Assembly (NCBI GenBank): GCA_022775085.1 | Contig: JALFJQ010000063.1 | Location: forward strand, 62,001 to 126,000 | Direction: 5' to 3' | Length of the DNA: 64,000 bases | Origin: Clostridiales bacterium | GTDB taxonomy: Bacteria; Bacillota; Clostridia; Oscillospirales; Oscillospiraceae | In this document: positions 17,577-26,881 of the stretch, one piece after another | Numbering within the stretch: the stretch's first letter is position 1 | Layout: each line of letters opens with the position of its first letter | Translations under genes and position numbers: made by a program | Notes under the pieces: model-generated | The model's database searches: none | What the model was told of the DNA's origin: nothing | Seen by the model: only the letters and a program-made list of their open reading frames with translations

Positions 17577-18604
17577 AGGTCCTGCACGTGCTGAATTCCC
17601 GCATCTACTCCGGCGCGGAGAAGGTGGTCTGCCAGATCATCAAGTCCTTCCGGGGCGAGATCGACATGGTCTATTGCAGCCCCGAAAGTGACATCGTGGC
17701 CCAGATGCTTGCAGAGCAGGATGTGACTTACCTGCCCATGAAGAATATGAGCGTTTCTGAGCTGCGTCGGGTCATCCGGGAGCAGAAGCCTGACCTGATC
17801 CATGCCCACGATATGCGGGCGGGGCTTTTCAGTGCCCTGTGCTGCGGGAAAATTCCGCTGGTATCCCACATTCACAACAATGCCTACGACGCCCGGGGCC
17901 TGTCCCCTAAGACCGTGGGCTATCTGATTGCGGGCTTCAAGGCAAAACACATCCTGTGGGTGTCCCAAAGTTCCTATGACGGCTACGCGTTCCATAAGCT
18001 GTTTGCGAAAAAGAGCAGCGTTTTGTACAATATCATCGATACCCAGCAGATTTTTGACAAAAAAGCGCAGGATGCAAATACCTACGACTTCGACATGATC
18101 TACGTGGGCCGCCTGACCTTCCAGAAGGATCCCCAGCGCCTTATGCGTCTGTGCGCCCGACTGAAGAAGGACAAGCCCGATTTGAAGGCTGCCATTGTTG
18201 GAACCGGGGAGCTTCTTGAAGAAGCGCAGTCCCTGTGCGAAAGCCTGGGCATTCAGGAGAACGTGCACTTTCTGGGATTTCAGAGCAACCCCATCAAGAT
18301 GGTGGCGGACAGCAAAGCTATGATCCTCACCTCCCGCTGGGAGGGCACACCCATGTGCGCGCTGGAAGCCATGTACCTTGGCACCCCAGTGGTCAGCACC
18401 CCCTCTGACGGGATGAAGGATTTGCTGGAGGACGGTGTCAGCGGCTATCTCACCGACGACGACGGGCAGATGGCCCGGGACTTGCTGAAAATTTTCTCTG
18501 ACCCGGCCCACCGGTCGTATCTGGCAGAAAACGCCAAACGGAAGTTTGATTCCATCAACGACGCGGATGCCTACAAAAGGGCCATTTTGGACTGCTACAG
18601 CTGA
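17573..18604 (+). CDS. GT4 glycosyltransferase
   Basis: A 343-residue GT-B transferase. It begins KVLHVLNSRIYSGAEKVV, with the N-terminal glycine-rich GA(E) motif typical of GT4, and ends with the donor region SRWEGTPMCALEAMYLGTPV. YVGRLTFQKDPQRLM marks the linker strand. ATG 17573 overlaps the deacetylase stop. No membrane segment is seen. The donor is unknown; position suggests addition of a sugar in the second unit's repeat. Confidence 0.86.
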   Translation: MKVLHVLNSRIYSGAEKVVCQIIKSFRGEIDMVYCSPESDIVAQMLAEQDVTYLPMKNMSVSELRRVIREQKPDLIHAHDMRAGLFSALCCGKIPLVSHIHNNAYDARGLSPKTVGYLIAGFKAKHILWVSQSSYDGYAFHKLFAKKSSVLYNIIDTQQIFDKKAQDANTYDFDMIYVGRLTFQKDPQRLMRLCARLKKDKPDLKAAIVGTGELLEEAQSLCESLGIQENVHFLGFQSNPIKMVADSKAMILTSRWEGTPMCALEAMYLGTPVVSTPSDGMKDLLEDGVSGYLTDDDGQMARDLLKIFSDPAHRSYLAENAKRKFDSINDADAYKRAILDCYS

Positions 18605-18613
18605 GGAAAAAAC

Positions 18614-19681
18614 ATGAAAATTATGCAGGTCATTCCCTACTTCTGCTTCGGCGGGGCGGAGATCATGTGCGAAAATCTGACCTATGCCTTGAAAAACGCG
18701 GGTCAGGATGTATTCGTGGTCAGTCTTTATAATGAGCGCACGCCCATTGCCCGGCGCATAGAGGAAGCGGGAATTCGAATTGTATATCTGGACAAAAAAC
18801 TAGGCCTGGATTTGTCAATGGTGCCCAAATTGGCAAAGCTCATGCGGCAGGAGCGCCCGGATGTGGTGCACACCCACCTGGACGTCATCAAGTACGCTGT
18901 GGCGGCGGCAAAGCTGGCCGGGGTGCAAAAATGCGTCCACACGGTGCATTCTCTTGCTGACCGGGAGGCCGAGGGCCGGGTTCAGAAAATCATTAACGGC
19001 ACCTATTTCCGCAGCGGCTGGTCGGTGCCAGTGGCCCTGACCCCGGAGGTGCAGACTTCCATTGCGGAATTTTATGGTCTGCCGCTTGCACAGATTCCTG
19101 TGATCTACAACGGCATCGACCTGTCCCGGTGCGTTCCCAAAACCACCTACGAGTCGGGGGAGACGGTGAAAATCCTCCACGTAGGCCGGTTCGACATTCC
19201 TAAGAACCACGCTGGCCTTCTGGAAGCCTTCCGGCTCCTGCGCCAATCCCACCCGGAGTGCCGCCTGCGGCTGGTGGGAGACGGTGATCTGCGCGCCGAC
19301 ATGGAAGCGCTGGCCCGGGAAAAAGGCATCGACGATGCCGTGGAGTTCTGTGGAATGCAGTCCAATGTGTACCCCTATCTTCATGAGGCGGATATTTTCA
19401 CCCTCCCGTCTATCTACGAAGGAAACCCCATGACCATCATCGAAGCCATGGGCACGGGCTTGCCCATTGTGGCCTCACGGGTAGGCGGCATCCCGGACAT
19501 GATTTCTGACGGGGAAAGCGGCCTTCTGGTGGAACCGGAACCCCAATCCATCTGCGATGGCCTTGCCCGCATGGCGGAGGACGGCGCTCTGCGCCGGCGG
19601 CTGGGCGAAAACGCGAAAGCCCAGAGCCAGCGGTTCTCCGCAGAACAAATGGCGAAAGATTATCTGTCCTGCTGCAAGTAA
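18614..19681 (+). CDS. GT4 glycosyltransferase
   Basis: A 355-residue GT-B enzyme with QVIPYFCFGGAEIMCENL at the N-terminus, the IYNGID switch, HVGRFDIPKNHAGLLEAF in the linker and the donor motif YEGNPMTIIEAMGTGLPI. It is similar in design to its upstream neighbour at 17573, 9 bp away, and may be an old duplicate, although the N-domains differ clearly. Cytosolic, donor not predictable. Confidence 0.87.
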   Translation: MKIMQVIPYFCFGGAEIMCENLTYALKNAGQDVFVVSLYNERTPIARRIEEAGIRIVYLDKKLGLDLSMVPKLAKLMRQERPDVVHTHLDVIKYAVAAAKLAGVQKCVHTVHSLADREAEGRVQKIINGTYFRSGWSVPVALTPEVQTSIAEFYGLPLAQIPVIYNGIDLSRCVPKTTYESGETVKILHVGRFDIPKNHAGLLEAFRLLRQSHPECRLRLVGDGDLRADMEALAREKGIDDAVEFCGMQSNVYPYLHEADIFTLPSIYEGNPMTIIEAMGTGLPIVASRVGGIPDMISDGESGLLVEPEPQSICDGLARMAEDGALRRRLGENAKAQSQRFSAEQMAKDYLSCCK

Positions 19682-19695
19682 GGAGATTTCATACA

Positions 19696-20679
19696 ATGGA
19701 TACCATTTCGGTGATCGTACCGGCATACAATATCGGCCCTTGGCTGGGCAGAAGCCTGGACAGTTTGCTGGCCCAGACCCATCCAGACCTGGAAATCATC
19801 GTTGTAGATGACGGCTCCACAGACAATACGGCAGAGGTTATACGGGAATATGCCGCGAAATCCGATAAAATCCGCACGATTTTCAAGGAGAACGGCGGCG
19901 TCACCTCTGCCCGCCTCCGGGGGGTTCAGGAATCCACGGGGGATTGGATCGCCTTCATGGACGGCGATGACTATGTGGAGCCGCAAATGTACGCAAGGCT
20001 TTTGGAGAACGCGCTGAACGCAGGAGCGGACATCTCCCACTGCGGCCATCAGGTGCATTATTCCGACGGACGCATTGAGTACGTCCACAAGTCCGGCAGA
20101 ATTCACACCCAGGATCACCGCACGGGGCTGTGGGAGCTGCTGGATAACCGGAACGTGAGTATGAGCCTGTGTACCAAGCTGTACCGGCGAACGCTCTTTG
20201 AGGGTCTGGACGGCTGGATGGACACCTCCATCCGCAATAACGAGGACCTTCTTATGAATTACTACCTCTTTGACCGGGCGAAAACCGGGGTTTTCGAGGG
20301 AAATTGCCCCTATCACTATCTTTTGCGCAAGGATTCCGCCTCCTGTAAGGGGATCACCGAGGCCCACATCTTTGACCCCATCCGGGTGCGCCGCCTGCTT
20401 TTGGAACGGGCAGCCCCGGAAATGAGGGACGATGTGCAGCAGGCCCTTCTGCGCAATCTGCTGTTCGCCTACGCCCAGGTGGATGTGACCCCTCAGCGAA
20501 ACCAATACGGAACCTACCGAAAGCGGGTGCGGGAGATGCTCCAAAAGGAGCGGGAAACGTTCCGCCTGCTGTCGCTTCGGAATAAAGTGCTTGCCAATAT
20601 GATTTGCTTCGCTCCTTGGAGCTTCCATCTGGCCTACGGCGCCTATGTGGCTGTGTTTCAGCGGGAGGAGCAGCATTAA
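19696..20679 (+). CDS. GT2 glycosyltransferase
   Basis: A 327-residue GT-A transferase. Motifs in order: SVIVPAYNIGPWLGRSLDSL, VVDDGSTDNTAEV, KENGGVTSARLRG and MDGDDYVEPQMY, with the DxD as D89-G90-D91. Later RNNEDLLMNYYLF is the conserved acidic motif of this subgroup. The C-terminus is a helical extension with one modestly hydrophobic stretch (LANMICFAPWSFHLAYGAYV). It lies 14 bp after the GT4 gene and 10 bp before the next GT2. Substrate unknown. Confidence 0.86.
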   Translation: MDTISVIVPAYNIGPWLGRSLDSLLAQTHPDLEIIVVDDGSTDNTAEVIREYAAKSDKIRTIFKENGGVTSARLRGVQESTGDWIAFMDGDDYVEPQMYARLLENALNAGADISHCGHQVHYSDGRIEYVHKSGRIHTQDHRTGLWELLDNRNVSMSLCTKLYRRTLFEGLDGWMDTSIRNNEDLLMNYYLFDRAKTGVFEGNCPYHYLLRKDSASCKGITEAHIFDPIRVRRLLLERAAPEMRDDVQQALLRNLLFAYAQVDVTPQRNQYGTYRKRVREMLQKERETFRLLSLRNKVLANMICFAPWSFHLAYGAYVAVFQREEQH

Positions 20680-20689
20680 AGGAGAAAAT

Positions 20690-21673
20690 ATGACCGATTT
20701 ACCGCTCGTCAGCGTGGTCGTCCCGGTGTACCGGGTGGAAGCCTACCTTGACCACTGCATCCAGTCCATCGCGGAACAGACTTATCCGAATCTGGAAATC
20801 CTGCTGGTGGACGATGGTTCCCCCGACAGAAGCGGTGAGATCTGCGACCGCTGGGCGGAAAAAGACAGCCGCATCCGGGTATTTCATACGGAAAACGCAG
20901 GCGCCGGCGCGGCAAGGAATACGGCGCTGGACGCGGCTTCCGGTGATTTCATCGCCTTCGTGGACAGCGACGACTACCTGCATCCCAACCTGCTCTCCCA
21001 CCTGTACAGCCTGATGAAGGGCGGGGTGGACATTGCGGAGTGCGAGATCGGCATAACGGAAGCTGACGATTTTTCCATGGACGATGGGGCCGGAGCAGAA
21101 ATTCTGGTCTGTGGAACGGAGGAAGCTCTGCGCCTGCATATTCAGGATGCGGTGTTCCGTCAGACACCTCCCAATAAGCTCTACCGCCGGGAATGTATTG
21201 GCGGTATCCGATTTCCGGAGGGCAACCTCATTGACGACGAGTTTTTTACCTACAAGGTTCTTGGCAACGCCCGGAAGCTGGCCCACAGCTCTGCCTGTAT
21301 GTACGCCTACCGCCAGCAGTCCGGCAGCGCCATGCACAAGCCCTATTCGCTGCGCCGTTTGCAGGGGCTGGACGCCAAATTGGAGCGGCTGGCCTACTTT
21401 CAGCAGCGGTTCCCGGGCCTTGTCCGGGAAGCGAAGGCGGATCTGCTCATGACCTGCCTGGGAGCCATGCAAGGCTGCTTACGAAGCCTGAATGGTGAAG
21501 AAATGGAAGCGGCCCGAAAGAAAATAAATGGGATTTTGACACAGATCACGCCGCTGGAAACCCCTGAGGGAACCCCTGCAAAGCGGAAATTGCTGCTGAA
21601 AGCTGCCCGGAGCCATCTGGAGGGAACTGCGAAAATATTGAATTTTCTGATTGATATTCACCTGCTGAGCTGA
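20690..21673 (+). CDS. GT2 glycosyltransferase (DxD type)
   Basis: A 327-residue GT-A enzyme; ATG 20690 follows AAAGGAGAAAAT, and upstream in-frame codons belong to the previous gene. Motifs are SVVVPVYRVEAYLDHC, LVDDGSPDRSGEICDRW, NAGAGAARN and VDSDDYL (D92, D94, D95), then LIDDEFFTYKVL. It belongs to the same paralogue group as the genes at 12963, 26882, 28646 and 29608. Cytosolic or membrane-peripheral; donor unknown. Confidence 0.87.
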   Translation: MTDLPLVSVVVPVYRVEAYLDHCIQSIAEQTYPNLEILLVDDGSPDRSGEICDRWAEKDSRIRVFHTENAGAGAARNTALDAASGDFIAFVDSDDYLHPNLLSHLYSLMKGGVDIAECEIGITEADDFSMDDGAGAEILVCGTEEALRLHIQDAVFRQTPPNKLYRRECIGGIRFPEGNLIDDEFFTYKVLGNARKLAHSSACMYAYRQQSGSAMHKPYSLRRLQGLDAKLERLAYFQQRFPGLVREAKADLLMTCLGAMQGCLRSLNGEEMEAARKKINGILTQITPLETPEGTPAKRKLLLKAARSHLEGTAKILNFLIDIHLLS

Positions 21674-21681
21674 GGTGCAAC

Positions 21682-22572
21682 ATGGAATTTGCATATAAGA
21701 TCACCGTATTTACCCCGTCTTATAACCGGGCGCATACGCTGGAAAAACTCTACCGCTCCCTGCAGCGGCAGACGTTTACAGACTTTGAATGGCTCATCGT
21801 GGACGACGGCTCCACAGATGGAACAGAGGAACTGGTTCACTACTGGCAGTCAGAGAAAAATCCCTTTCCCATCCATTACATCTGGCAGGAAAACGGCGGC
21901 AAGTGCCGGGCCATTAACCACGGTTTGAAGCTTGCTGCGGGGGAGCTGTTCTTCACCGTGGACTCCGACGACTACCTGCTCCCGGACGCGCTGGAAACTG
22001 CTGCTCAGTGGGAAACGGATCTTCCCAAAAGCGGAAAATTCTGCGCCATATCCGGAAATTTAGGCACTGCCCCGGGCGAAACTCCCAACGAAGCTCTGCC
22101 GGAACCCTATTTTGACGGCACAGCGCTCGACCGCTACGGCGCAGTCAAAGGGGAGCGTGCACTGCTGTTTTATACGCGGGTGCACCGGGAGTATCCCTAT
22201 CCCGTCTGTGAAGGGGAACGGTTCATGACGGAGGCTGTAGCCTGGAACCGCATGGCGGCGGATGGCTGGAAAATCCGCTTTTACAATGAAATCCTGACAG
22301 TTTACGAATACCAGCCCGACGGCCTGACCAGCGCCGGGGACGACCTGTTCTGGAACAACCTTCAGGGCACAGGCATCTTTTTCCGGGAGAAGGCGCAGTT
22401 CCTGCATGACCCAGTGAGGAAGAAACTGGCTATGTGGTATGGTTACGCCACGGAAAGCCGCGGCAGGCTCACGGATGCCCAGATCGCTTCCTACATCGGC
22501 ATGCCCCGGATTCTGGTGCCCCCGGTGCGCTGGATCGACAGCCTTGTAAAAACAATCAAGAGGAAGAGGTAA
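21682..22572 (+). CDS. GT2 glycosyltransferase
   Basis: A 296-residue GT-A transferase of a different GT2 branch from its neighbours. It reads TVFTPSYNRAHTLEKLYRSL, IVDDGSTDGTEEL, ENGGKCRAINHGL and VDSDDYL (D94, D96, D97), and then EGERFMTEAVAWNRM. The C-terminal region with LTVYEYQPDGLT is typical of transferases annotated in capsule clusters of Clostridia. It ends 3 bp before the ABC permease gene, so it is transcribed with the exporter. Confidence 0.86.
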   Translation: MEFAYKITVFTPSYNRAHTLEKLYRSLQRQTFTDFEWLIVDDGSTDGTEELVHYWQSEKNPFPIHYIWQENGGKCRAINHGLKLAAGELFFTVDSDDYLLPDALETAAQWETDLPKSGKFCAISGNLGTAPGETPNEALPEPYFDGTALDRYGAVKGERALLFYTRVHREYPYPVCEGERFMTEAVAWNRMAADGWKIRFYNEILTVYEYQPDGLTSAGDDLFWNNLQGTGIFFREKAQFLHDPVRKKLAMWYGYATESRGRLTDAQIASYIGMPRILVPPVRWIDSLVKTIKRKR

Positions 22573-22575
22573 GCT

Positions 22576-23418
22576 ATGGCAGAATATCATACCCATATCT
22601 CCGCCAAACATAAATGGCTGGAACTGAATCTGAAAGAGGTCTGGCAGTACCGGGATCTCATCTATCTGTTTACCAAACGGAATTTTGTGGTCTCCTATAA
22701 GCAGACGATTCTCGGCCCGGCGTGGCTGTTCCTGACGCCGCTGCTGAGCAGCGTGGTGCAGGCGTTTGTTTTCGGCGGGATCGCGGGCATCAGCACGGAG
22801 GGGGTTCCCACCTATCTGTTCTACCTGTGCAGCAACGCCATCTGGGCCTACTTCGCCAACTGCCTTTCCAATAACGCCAACACATTTACGGACAATGCCT
22901 ATGTGTTCGGCAAGGTGTATTTTCCCCGGCTGGTGACCCCCATTTCCAATGTTATCTCCACCATCATACGTTTTTTCATTCAGATGATTATGGTATGCCT
23001 GTTCCTTGGCTATTTTTTGGTTCAGGGCGCGGTGCATCCCCATTGGGTGGCATGGCTGATGATTCCGGTGGAGCTGGTGCATCTGGGCATTCTGGGCATG
23101 GGCTGCGGCATCATCATCTCCAGCATGACCACAAAATACCGGGATCTGACGGTGCTGGTGGAGTTCGGCGTCCAGCTGTGGATGTACCTGACCCCCATCG
23201 TGTACCCCCTGTCCACCGCGGCGGAGGGCTGGATGCGCATGGGACTGCTTCTGAATCCGGTGACCAGCTCCGTGGAGCTGATGCGCTACGCCATTCTGGG
23301 ACAGGGCAGCCTTCACTGGGGCTTTTATGGCCTGTCCTGGATCGTTACCATTGCGGTGGCGGTGCTGGGCATTATGATCTTCAACCGGGTCGAGCGGACC
23401 TTTATGGATACGGTGTAA
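22576..23418 (+). CDS. ABC-2 polysaccharide export permease (Wzm/TagG-like)
   Basis: A 280-residue membrane protein with about six helices and a cytosolic N-terminus. KRNFVVSYKQTILGPAWLFL is the typical amphipathic-to-first-helix region of the ABC-2 polysaccharide/teichoic acid exporters (Wzm, TagG, RgpC). It should form a homodimer with the ATPase at 23434 and move a completed undecaprenyl-PP-linked polymer across the membrane. Spacing to the ATPase gene is 15 bp with an AAGGAGG ribosome binding site. Confidence 0.93.
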   Translation: MAEYHTHISAKHKWLELNLKEVWQYRDLIYLFTKRNFVVSYKQTILGPAWLFLTPLLSSVVQAFVFGGIAGISTEGVPTYLFYLCSNAIWAYFANCLSNNANTFTDNAYVFGKVYFPRLVTPISNVISTIIRFFIQMIMVCLFLGYFLVQGAVHPHWVAWLMIPVELVHLGILGMGCGIIISSMTTKYRDLTVLVEFGVQLWMYLTPIVYPLSTAAEGWMRMGLLLNPVTSSVELMRYAILGQGSLHWGFYGLSWIVTIAVAVLGIMIFNRVERTFMDTV

Positions 23419-23433
23419 GGAGGCGCTGGGACA

Positions 23434-24744
23434 ATGGAAATGGATAACAGACAGGTTGCCCTGCGCCTGCAAGGCGTAAAGAAGCGCTACCGCCTGGGAC
23501 AGATCGGCGGCGGCACCCTGACAGCTGACCTGCAAAGCTGGTGGGCAAGGCTCCGGGGAAAAGAGGACCCCAATACCCTCATCGGCACCGATCAGCGCCT
23601 GGTGGGCAAGACCTTTATGGCGCTGAACGGCATCGACCTGACGGTGTACCAGGGGGAGGCTCTGGGCATCATTGGCGGAAACGGCGCGGGCAAGAGCACC
23701 ATGCTGAAGCTGCTGTGCCGGGTCACCGCGCCTACCGAAGGAGAGATCGACCTCTACGGCCGGGTGGCTTCCATGCTGGAAGTGGGCACCGGCTTCAACG
23801 GCGAAATGACCGGCCGGGAAAACGTCTACATGAACGGCGCGATTTTGGGCATGACCAAGGCGGAGATCGACGCCAAAATGGAGAATATTATTGAATTCTC
23901 CGAGGTTCGGGAATTCATCGATACCCCTGTCAAGCGGTATTCCAGCGGTATGTTCGTGAAGCTTGCCTTCTCCGTGGCGGCGCATCTGGACAGTGAGATC
24001 ATGATCATGGACGAGGTGCTGGCGGTAGGCGATGTGGCCTTCCAGAAAAAGTGCATCGACAAAATGCGGGACGTAGCCAAGCAGGAGGGAAGAACCGTCC
24101 TGTATGTGTCCCACAATATGAGTACCATCCGCCGTCTTTGTGACCGGTGCGTAGTGATGGACAAGGGAAAAATCATTTTTGTGGGCGATGTGGAGCCGGC
24201 TATTGAGCTGTACCTGAGCAACGCCCACGAGCAGTGGTCGGAGAATCAGACGGAGTTCGACCTGACCCAGACCGATGCCCGTTCTCCCTACACCCCCGGC
24301 AACGCCCAGATCACCTGGGTGAAACTGCTGGACAAGGAGAACTCCCTGTACTGTTCCGGCGAAAAGATCCGGATGCAGCTTCGGGTGCATACCAAGCGGG
24401 CTTTTGCTGCCATGCACCTGCGGCTGGAGCTGAGGAGCCGGGACGAAACGCCTGTGGGCACCATGCCGGATGTCCTGCTGGGCAGCTGCGGAGAAAATAC
24501 CGATCAGGATTATGTGGTGGAGCTGGATCCCATCAGCCTGACCAATGGCCGATACCGGCTGGATATGGTGCTGTTTGAGAAGGACGACTGCGGAAACAGC
24601 TTCGATCAGGAGCTGCTGCTGCCCGCCTTCTATTTTGAGGTCCAGCAGCCGGAGGAGCTGGTGTGGAATCAGTCCAACTGGGGACATATCCGGTTCCCGG
24701 AGGCGGTTCTTTACCCCTGCACCCGGGAAGGTACACCGTTATGA
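23434..24744 (+). CDS. ABC polysaccharide export ATPase with C-terminal carbohydrate-binding domain (Wzt-like)
   Basis: A 436-residue protein. The ATPase domain has Walker A GGNGAGKST (K87), the short signature SSGM (from S170), Walker B IMIMDEVLAVGD (D193, E194) and YVSHNM. An N-terminal insert before Walker A, and LNGIDLTVYQGEALGIIGG, are typical of the Wzt/TagH/RgpD group. Residues about 285-430 form an extra beta-rich domain like Wzt_C, which in O8/O9a-type systems recognises the finished polymer's terminal cap. That predicts a length- or cap-gated export. It overlaps the next gene by 4 bp. Confidence 0.93.
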   Translation: MEMDNRQVALRLQGVKKRYRLGQIGGGTLTADLQSWWARLRGKEDPNTLIGTDQRLVGKTFMALNGIDLTVYQGEALGIIGGNGAGKSTMLKLLCRVTAPTEGEIDLYGRVASMLEVGTGFNGEMTGRENVYMNGAILGMTKAEIDAKMENIIEFSEVREFIDTPVKRYSSGMFVKLAFSVAAHLDSEIMIMDEVLAVGDVAFQKKCIDKMRDVAKQEGRTVLYVSHNMSTIRRLCDRCVVMDKGKIIFVGDVEPAIELYLSNAHEQWSENQTEFDLTQTDARSPYTPGNAQITWVKLLDKENSLYCSGEKIRMQLRVHTKRAFAAMHLRLELRSRDETPVGTMPDVLLGSCGENTDQDYVVELDPISLTNGRYRLDMVLFEKDDCGNSFDQELLLPAFYFEVQQPEELVWNQSNWGHIRFPEAVLYPCTREGTPL

Positions 24745-25883
24745 AAAAGATCAAAATCGTTTTTGTCGAATACCAGCTGATCTGCGGCGGTGCGGAGCAG
24801 GCGCTGTTTGACCTCGTGAACCTGCTGGACAGGGAGCGGTTTGAAGCTTCTGTCTTTGTGCAAAGCCCCGGCGGCAGCTGGGAAAAGAAATTCCAGGACG
24901 CCGGTATCCCGGTGATCCATGATTACGACTGCCGGAAGCCCACCTTCAATCCTGTTCGGAAGCTGGGGAATTTTGTCAAAAAATGCAGGGTGGCCCGGGC
25001 CAACCGTCAGGGGGGCCGGGGACTGCTGGAGGTGTGCCTGCCGGAGCAGCCGGACATCGTGGTGTCTTATTCTGCCTGGATGCAGGATGAGATTGCCTTC
25101 GTAAAAAACGCGAAGAGCGTTAAGTATATCCACGGTGATCCCGGCACCAATCCGGTGTACCGGAAGGAAGCGGTGGAAGAACAGGAAATCCTCAGACGCT
25201 ATGACCGTATCGTGTGTGTTTCCCAGGCGGCGTGGGACTCCTTCCGGAAACTGAGCGGTCTTGAGCATCAGACGGAGCTGCATTATAATCCGCTGAACAG
25301 CGACAATGTGCGCTCGCTCTCCCGGCAGCCGGTAAGCCTGCCGGAGGATGTGCCGTTGGTATGTGCCGTGGGGCGGCTGGCGGAGGAAAAGGGCTTTGAG
25401 CGGCTGTTGGTGATCCATAAAAATCTGCTGGATGCCGGGATTCGCCACCGGCTGGTGATCGTGGGCGACGGCCCCGACCGGGACTTCCTGCCCCGGCTTG
25501 CCCGGGCGTTGGGCGTTCAGGACAGTGTGATTTTTGCCGGGTATCAATCCAATCCCTATCCTTACATGGCCCGCAGCCGGTTTCTGGTGAATTCCTCCTT
25601 TACGGAGGGCCTGCCGGTCATCGCCATGGAAGCCCTTTGCCTGGGGATTCCGGTGGTCTCCACCATGCCCTCTGTGGGGGAGGCGTTCGGCGGGGAGGAA
25701 TGCGGTATGATTACCGAAAACAGCGTACCGGCGCTGGAAGCGGGAGTCCGGAAAATGCTGACGGATGAAGCGTACTATGCAAAGCTGAAGGCGGGCGCGG
25801 AAAAGAGAAGCGCGTTTTTTGACGGAAAACGGATGGTCAGGGAAGTGGAGGAGATGTTCCTGTCCCTGCTGGAGACAACCTGA
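24741..25883 (+). CDS. GT4 glycosyltransferase
   Basis: A 380-residue GT-B enzyme. The ATG at 24741 overlaps the Wzt-like stop (ATGA), so longer upstream readings are rejected. It starts KIKIVFVEYQLICGGAEQAL, and has CVSQAAWDSF, the linker AVGRLAEEKGFERLLVIHK and the donor motif FTEGLPVIAMEALCLGIPVV. Coupling to the exporter ATPase places it in the ABC-dependent polymer pathway. Donor unknown. Confidence 0.87.
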   Translation: MKKIKIVFVEYQLICGGAEQALFDLVNLLDRERFEASVFVQSPGGSWEKKFQDAGIPVIHDYDCRKPTFNPVRKLGNFVKKCRVARANRQGGRGLLEVCLPEQPDIVVSYSAWMQDEIAFVKNAKSVKYIHGDPGTNPVYRKEAVEEQEILRRYDRIVCVSQAAWDSFRKLSGLEHQTELHYNPLNSDNVRSLSRQPVSLPEDVPLVCAVGRLAEEKGFERLLVIHKNLLDAGIRHRLVIVGDGPDRDFLPRLARALGVQDSVIFAGYQSNPYPYMARSRFLVNSSFTEGLPVIAMEALCLGIPVVSTMPSVGEAFGGEECGMITENSVPALEAGVRKMLTDEAYYAKLKAGAEKRSAFFDGKRMVREVEEMFLSLLETT

Positions 25884-25897
25884 AAGGGGGCTTTTCC

Positions 25898-26875
25898 GTG
25901 GCACAGATCAGTGTGATTGTGGCGGTGTACAAGATGCCGGAGTTTCTGCCCCGGTGCATTGAGGGGATCCTGAATCAGACCTTCCGGGATCTGGAGCTGA
26001 TTCTGGTGGATGACGGCAGCCCGGATCACTGCGGAGAAATCTGCGACGGCTATGCGGCCAAAGATCCCCGGGTCCATGTGATCCACAAGAAAAATGAGGG
26101 CGTCTGCGTGGCCAGAAATACGGGGCTTGACTGGGTGTACGCGAATTCCGACAGTCAGTGGATCTTTTTCCACGACAATGACGACTGGATCCACCCGGAA
26201 ACGCTGGAGCGGATGCTGGATGCCGCCCGGCTCTGGAATGCGGACATCAGCGTCTGCGGCTATCAGGAAACCGGGGGAGAAAACCCGGAGATCTGCGATC
26301 AGGCGCTTGTCCCGGAGTGCTGGACGCCGAAGGAATTCTATATCCGGCGCCACGTCAATGCCACCGTCTGCTGGGGAAAGCTGTACAGCCGCCGCGTCTT
26401 TGAGGGGAAGCGTTACCCTCCCGGAAAATATATCGAGGATGAATTCCTGACCTACAGGCTGCTGTTTTCCTGTGAAACGCTGGCAGTGATTCCTGCGCCG
26501 CTGTATGCCTATTTTGTCAATCCGGCGGGCATTTCCCGAAAGGCTTGGGTACCCAAGCGGCTGGATGCCTGGGAAGCCTTTGAGCAGCAGCTTGTTTTTT
26601 TTCGGGAGATGGGCGACGGGGAATTGGTTCGCTTCCGGATCCGGGAGTATCTGGAAAACGCGGTGCGCTATTACGATGCCGCGCTGGCAGCACCCAACGC
26701 TTCGGAATTGAAGCCTCAGCTGCGTTGGATGAAAAAGCGGATCCGGGATCTGATCCGCCGCTGCCGGGAGGAAGCGGTGCTGGAATTCTGGCCGGATTAC
26801 GAAATGCTGAGCAGGTTTTATCCGCTGGAAATGCGCTGGAAGCGGTTCTGCCGGGAACGTTTGAACAGAAGGTGA
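25898..26875 (+). CDS. GT2 glycosyltransferase with variant metal site
   Basis: A 325-residue GT-A enzyme starting at GTG 25898 after AAAGGGGG. It has SVIVAVYKMPEFLPRC, LVDDGSPDHCGEICDGY and an inserted WVYANSDSQW before the metal motif, which reads HDNDDW (D93, D95, D96) where paralogues have VDSDDW. The same insertion and the same residue numbering occur in the gene at 28646, so these two are close paralogues. The key aspartates are kept, so it is probably active. Donor unknown. Confidence 0.86.
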   Translation: MAQISVIVAVYKMPEFLPRCIEGILNQTFRDLELILVDDGSPDHCGEICDGYAAKDPRVHVIHKKNEGVCVARNTGLDWVYANSDSQWIFFHDNDDWIHPETLERMLDAARLWNADISVCGYQETGGENPEICDQALVPECWTPKEFYIRRHVNATVCWGKLYSRRVFEGKRYPPGKYIEDEFLTYRLLFSCETLAVIPAPLYAYFVNPAGISRKAWVPKRLDAWEAFEQQLVFFREMGDGELVRFRIREYLENAVRYYDAALAAPNASELKPQLRWMKKRIRDLIRRCREEAVLEFWPDYEMLSRFYPLEMRWKRFCRERLNRR

Positions 26876-26881
26876 AGAAAT

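Noticed and set aside
22060..24687. An 875-codon open frame on the minus strand
   Set aside because: It lies antisense to three well-supported genes (a GT2 transferase, the ABC permease and the ATPase). Its translation is rich in His, Gln and Arg without recognisable motifs, a typical shadow in GC-rich DNA.
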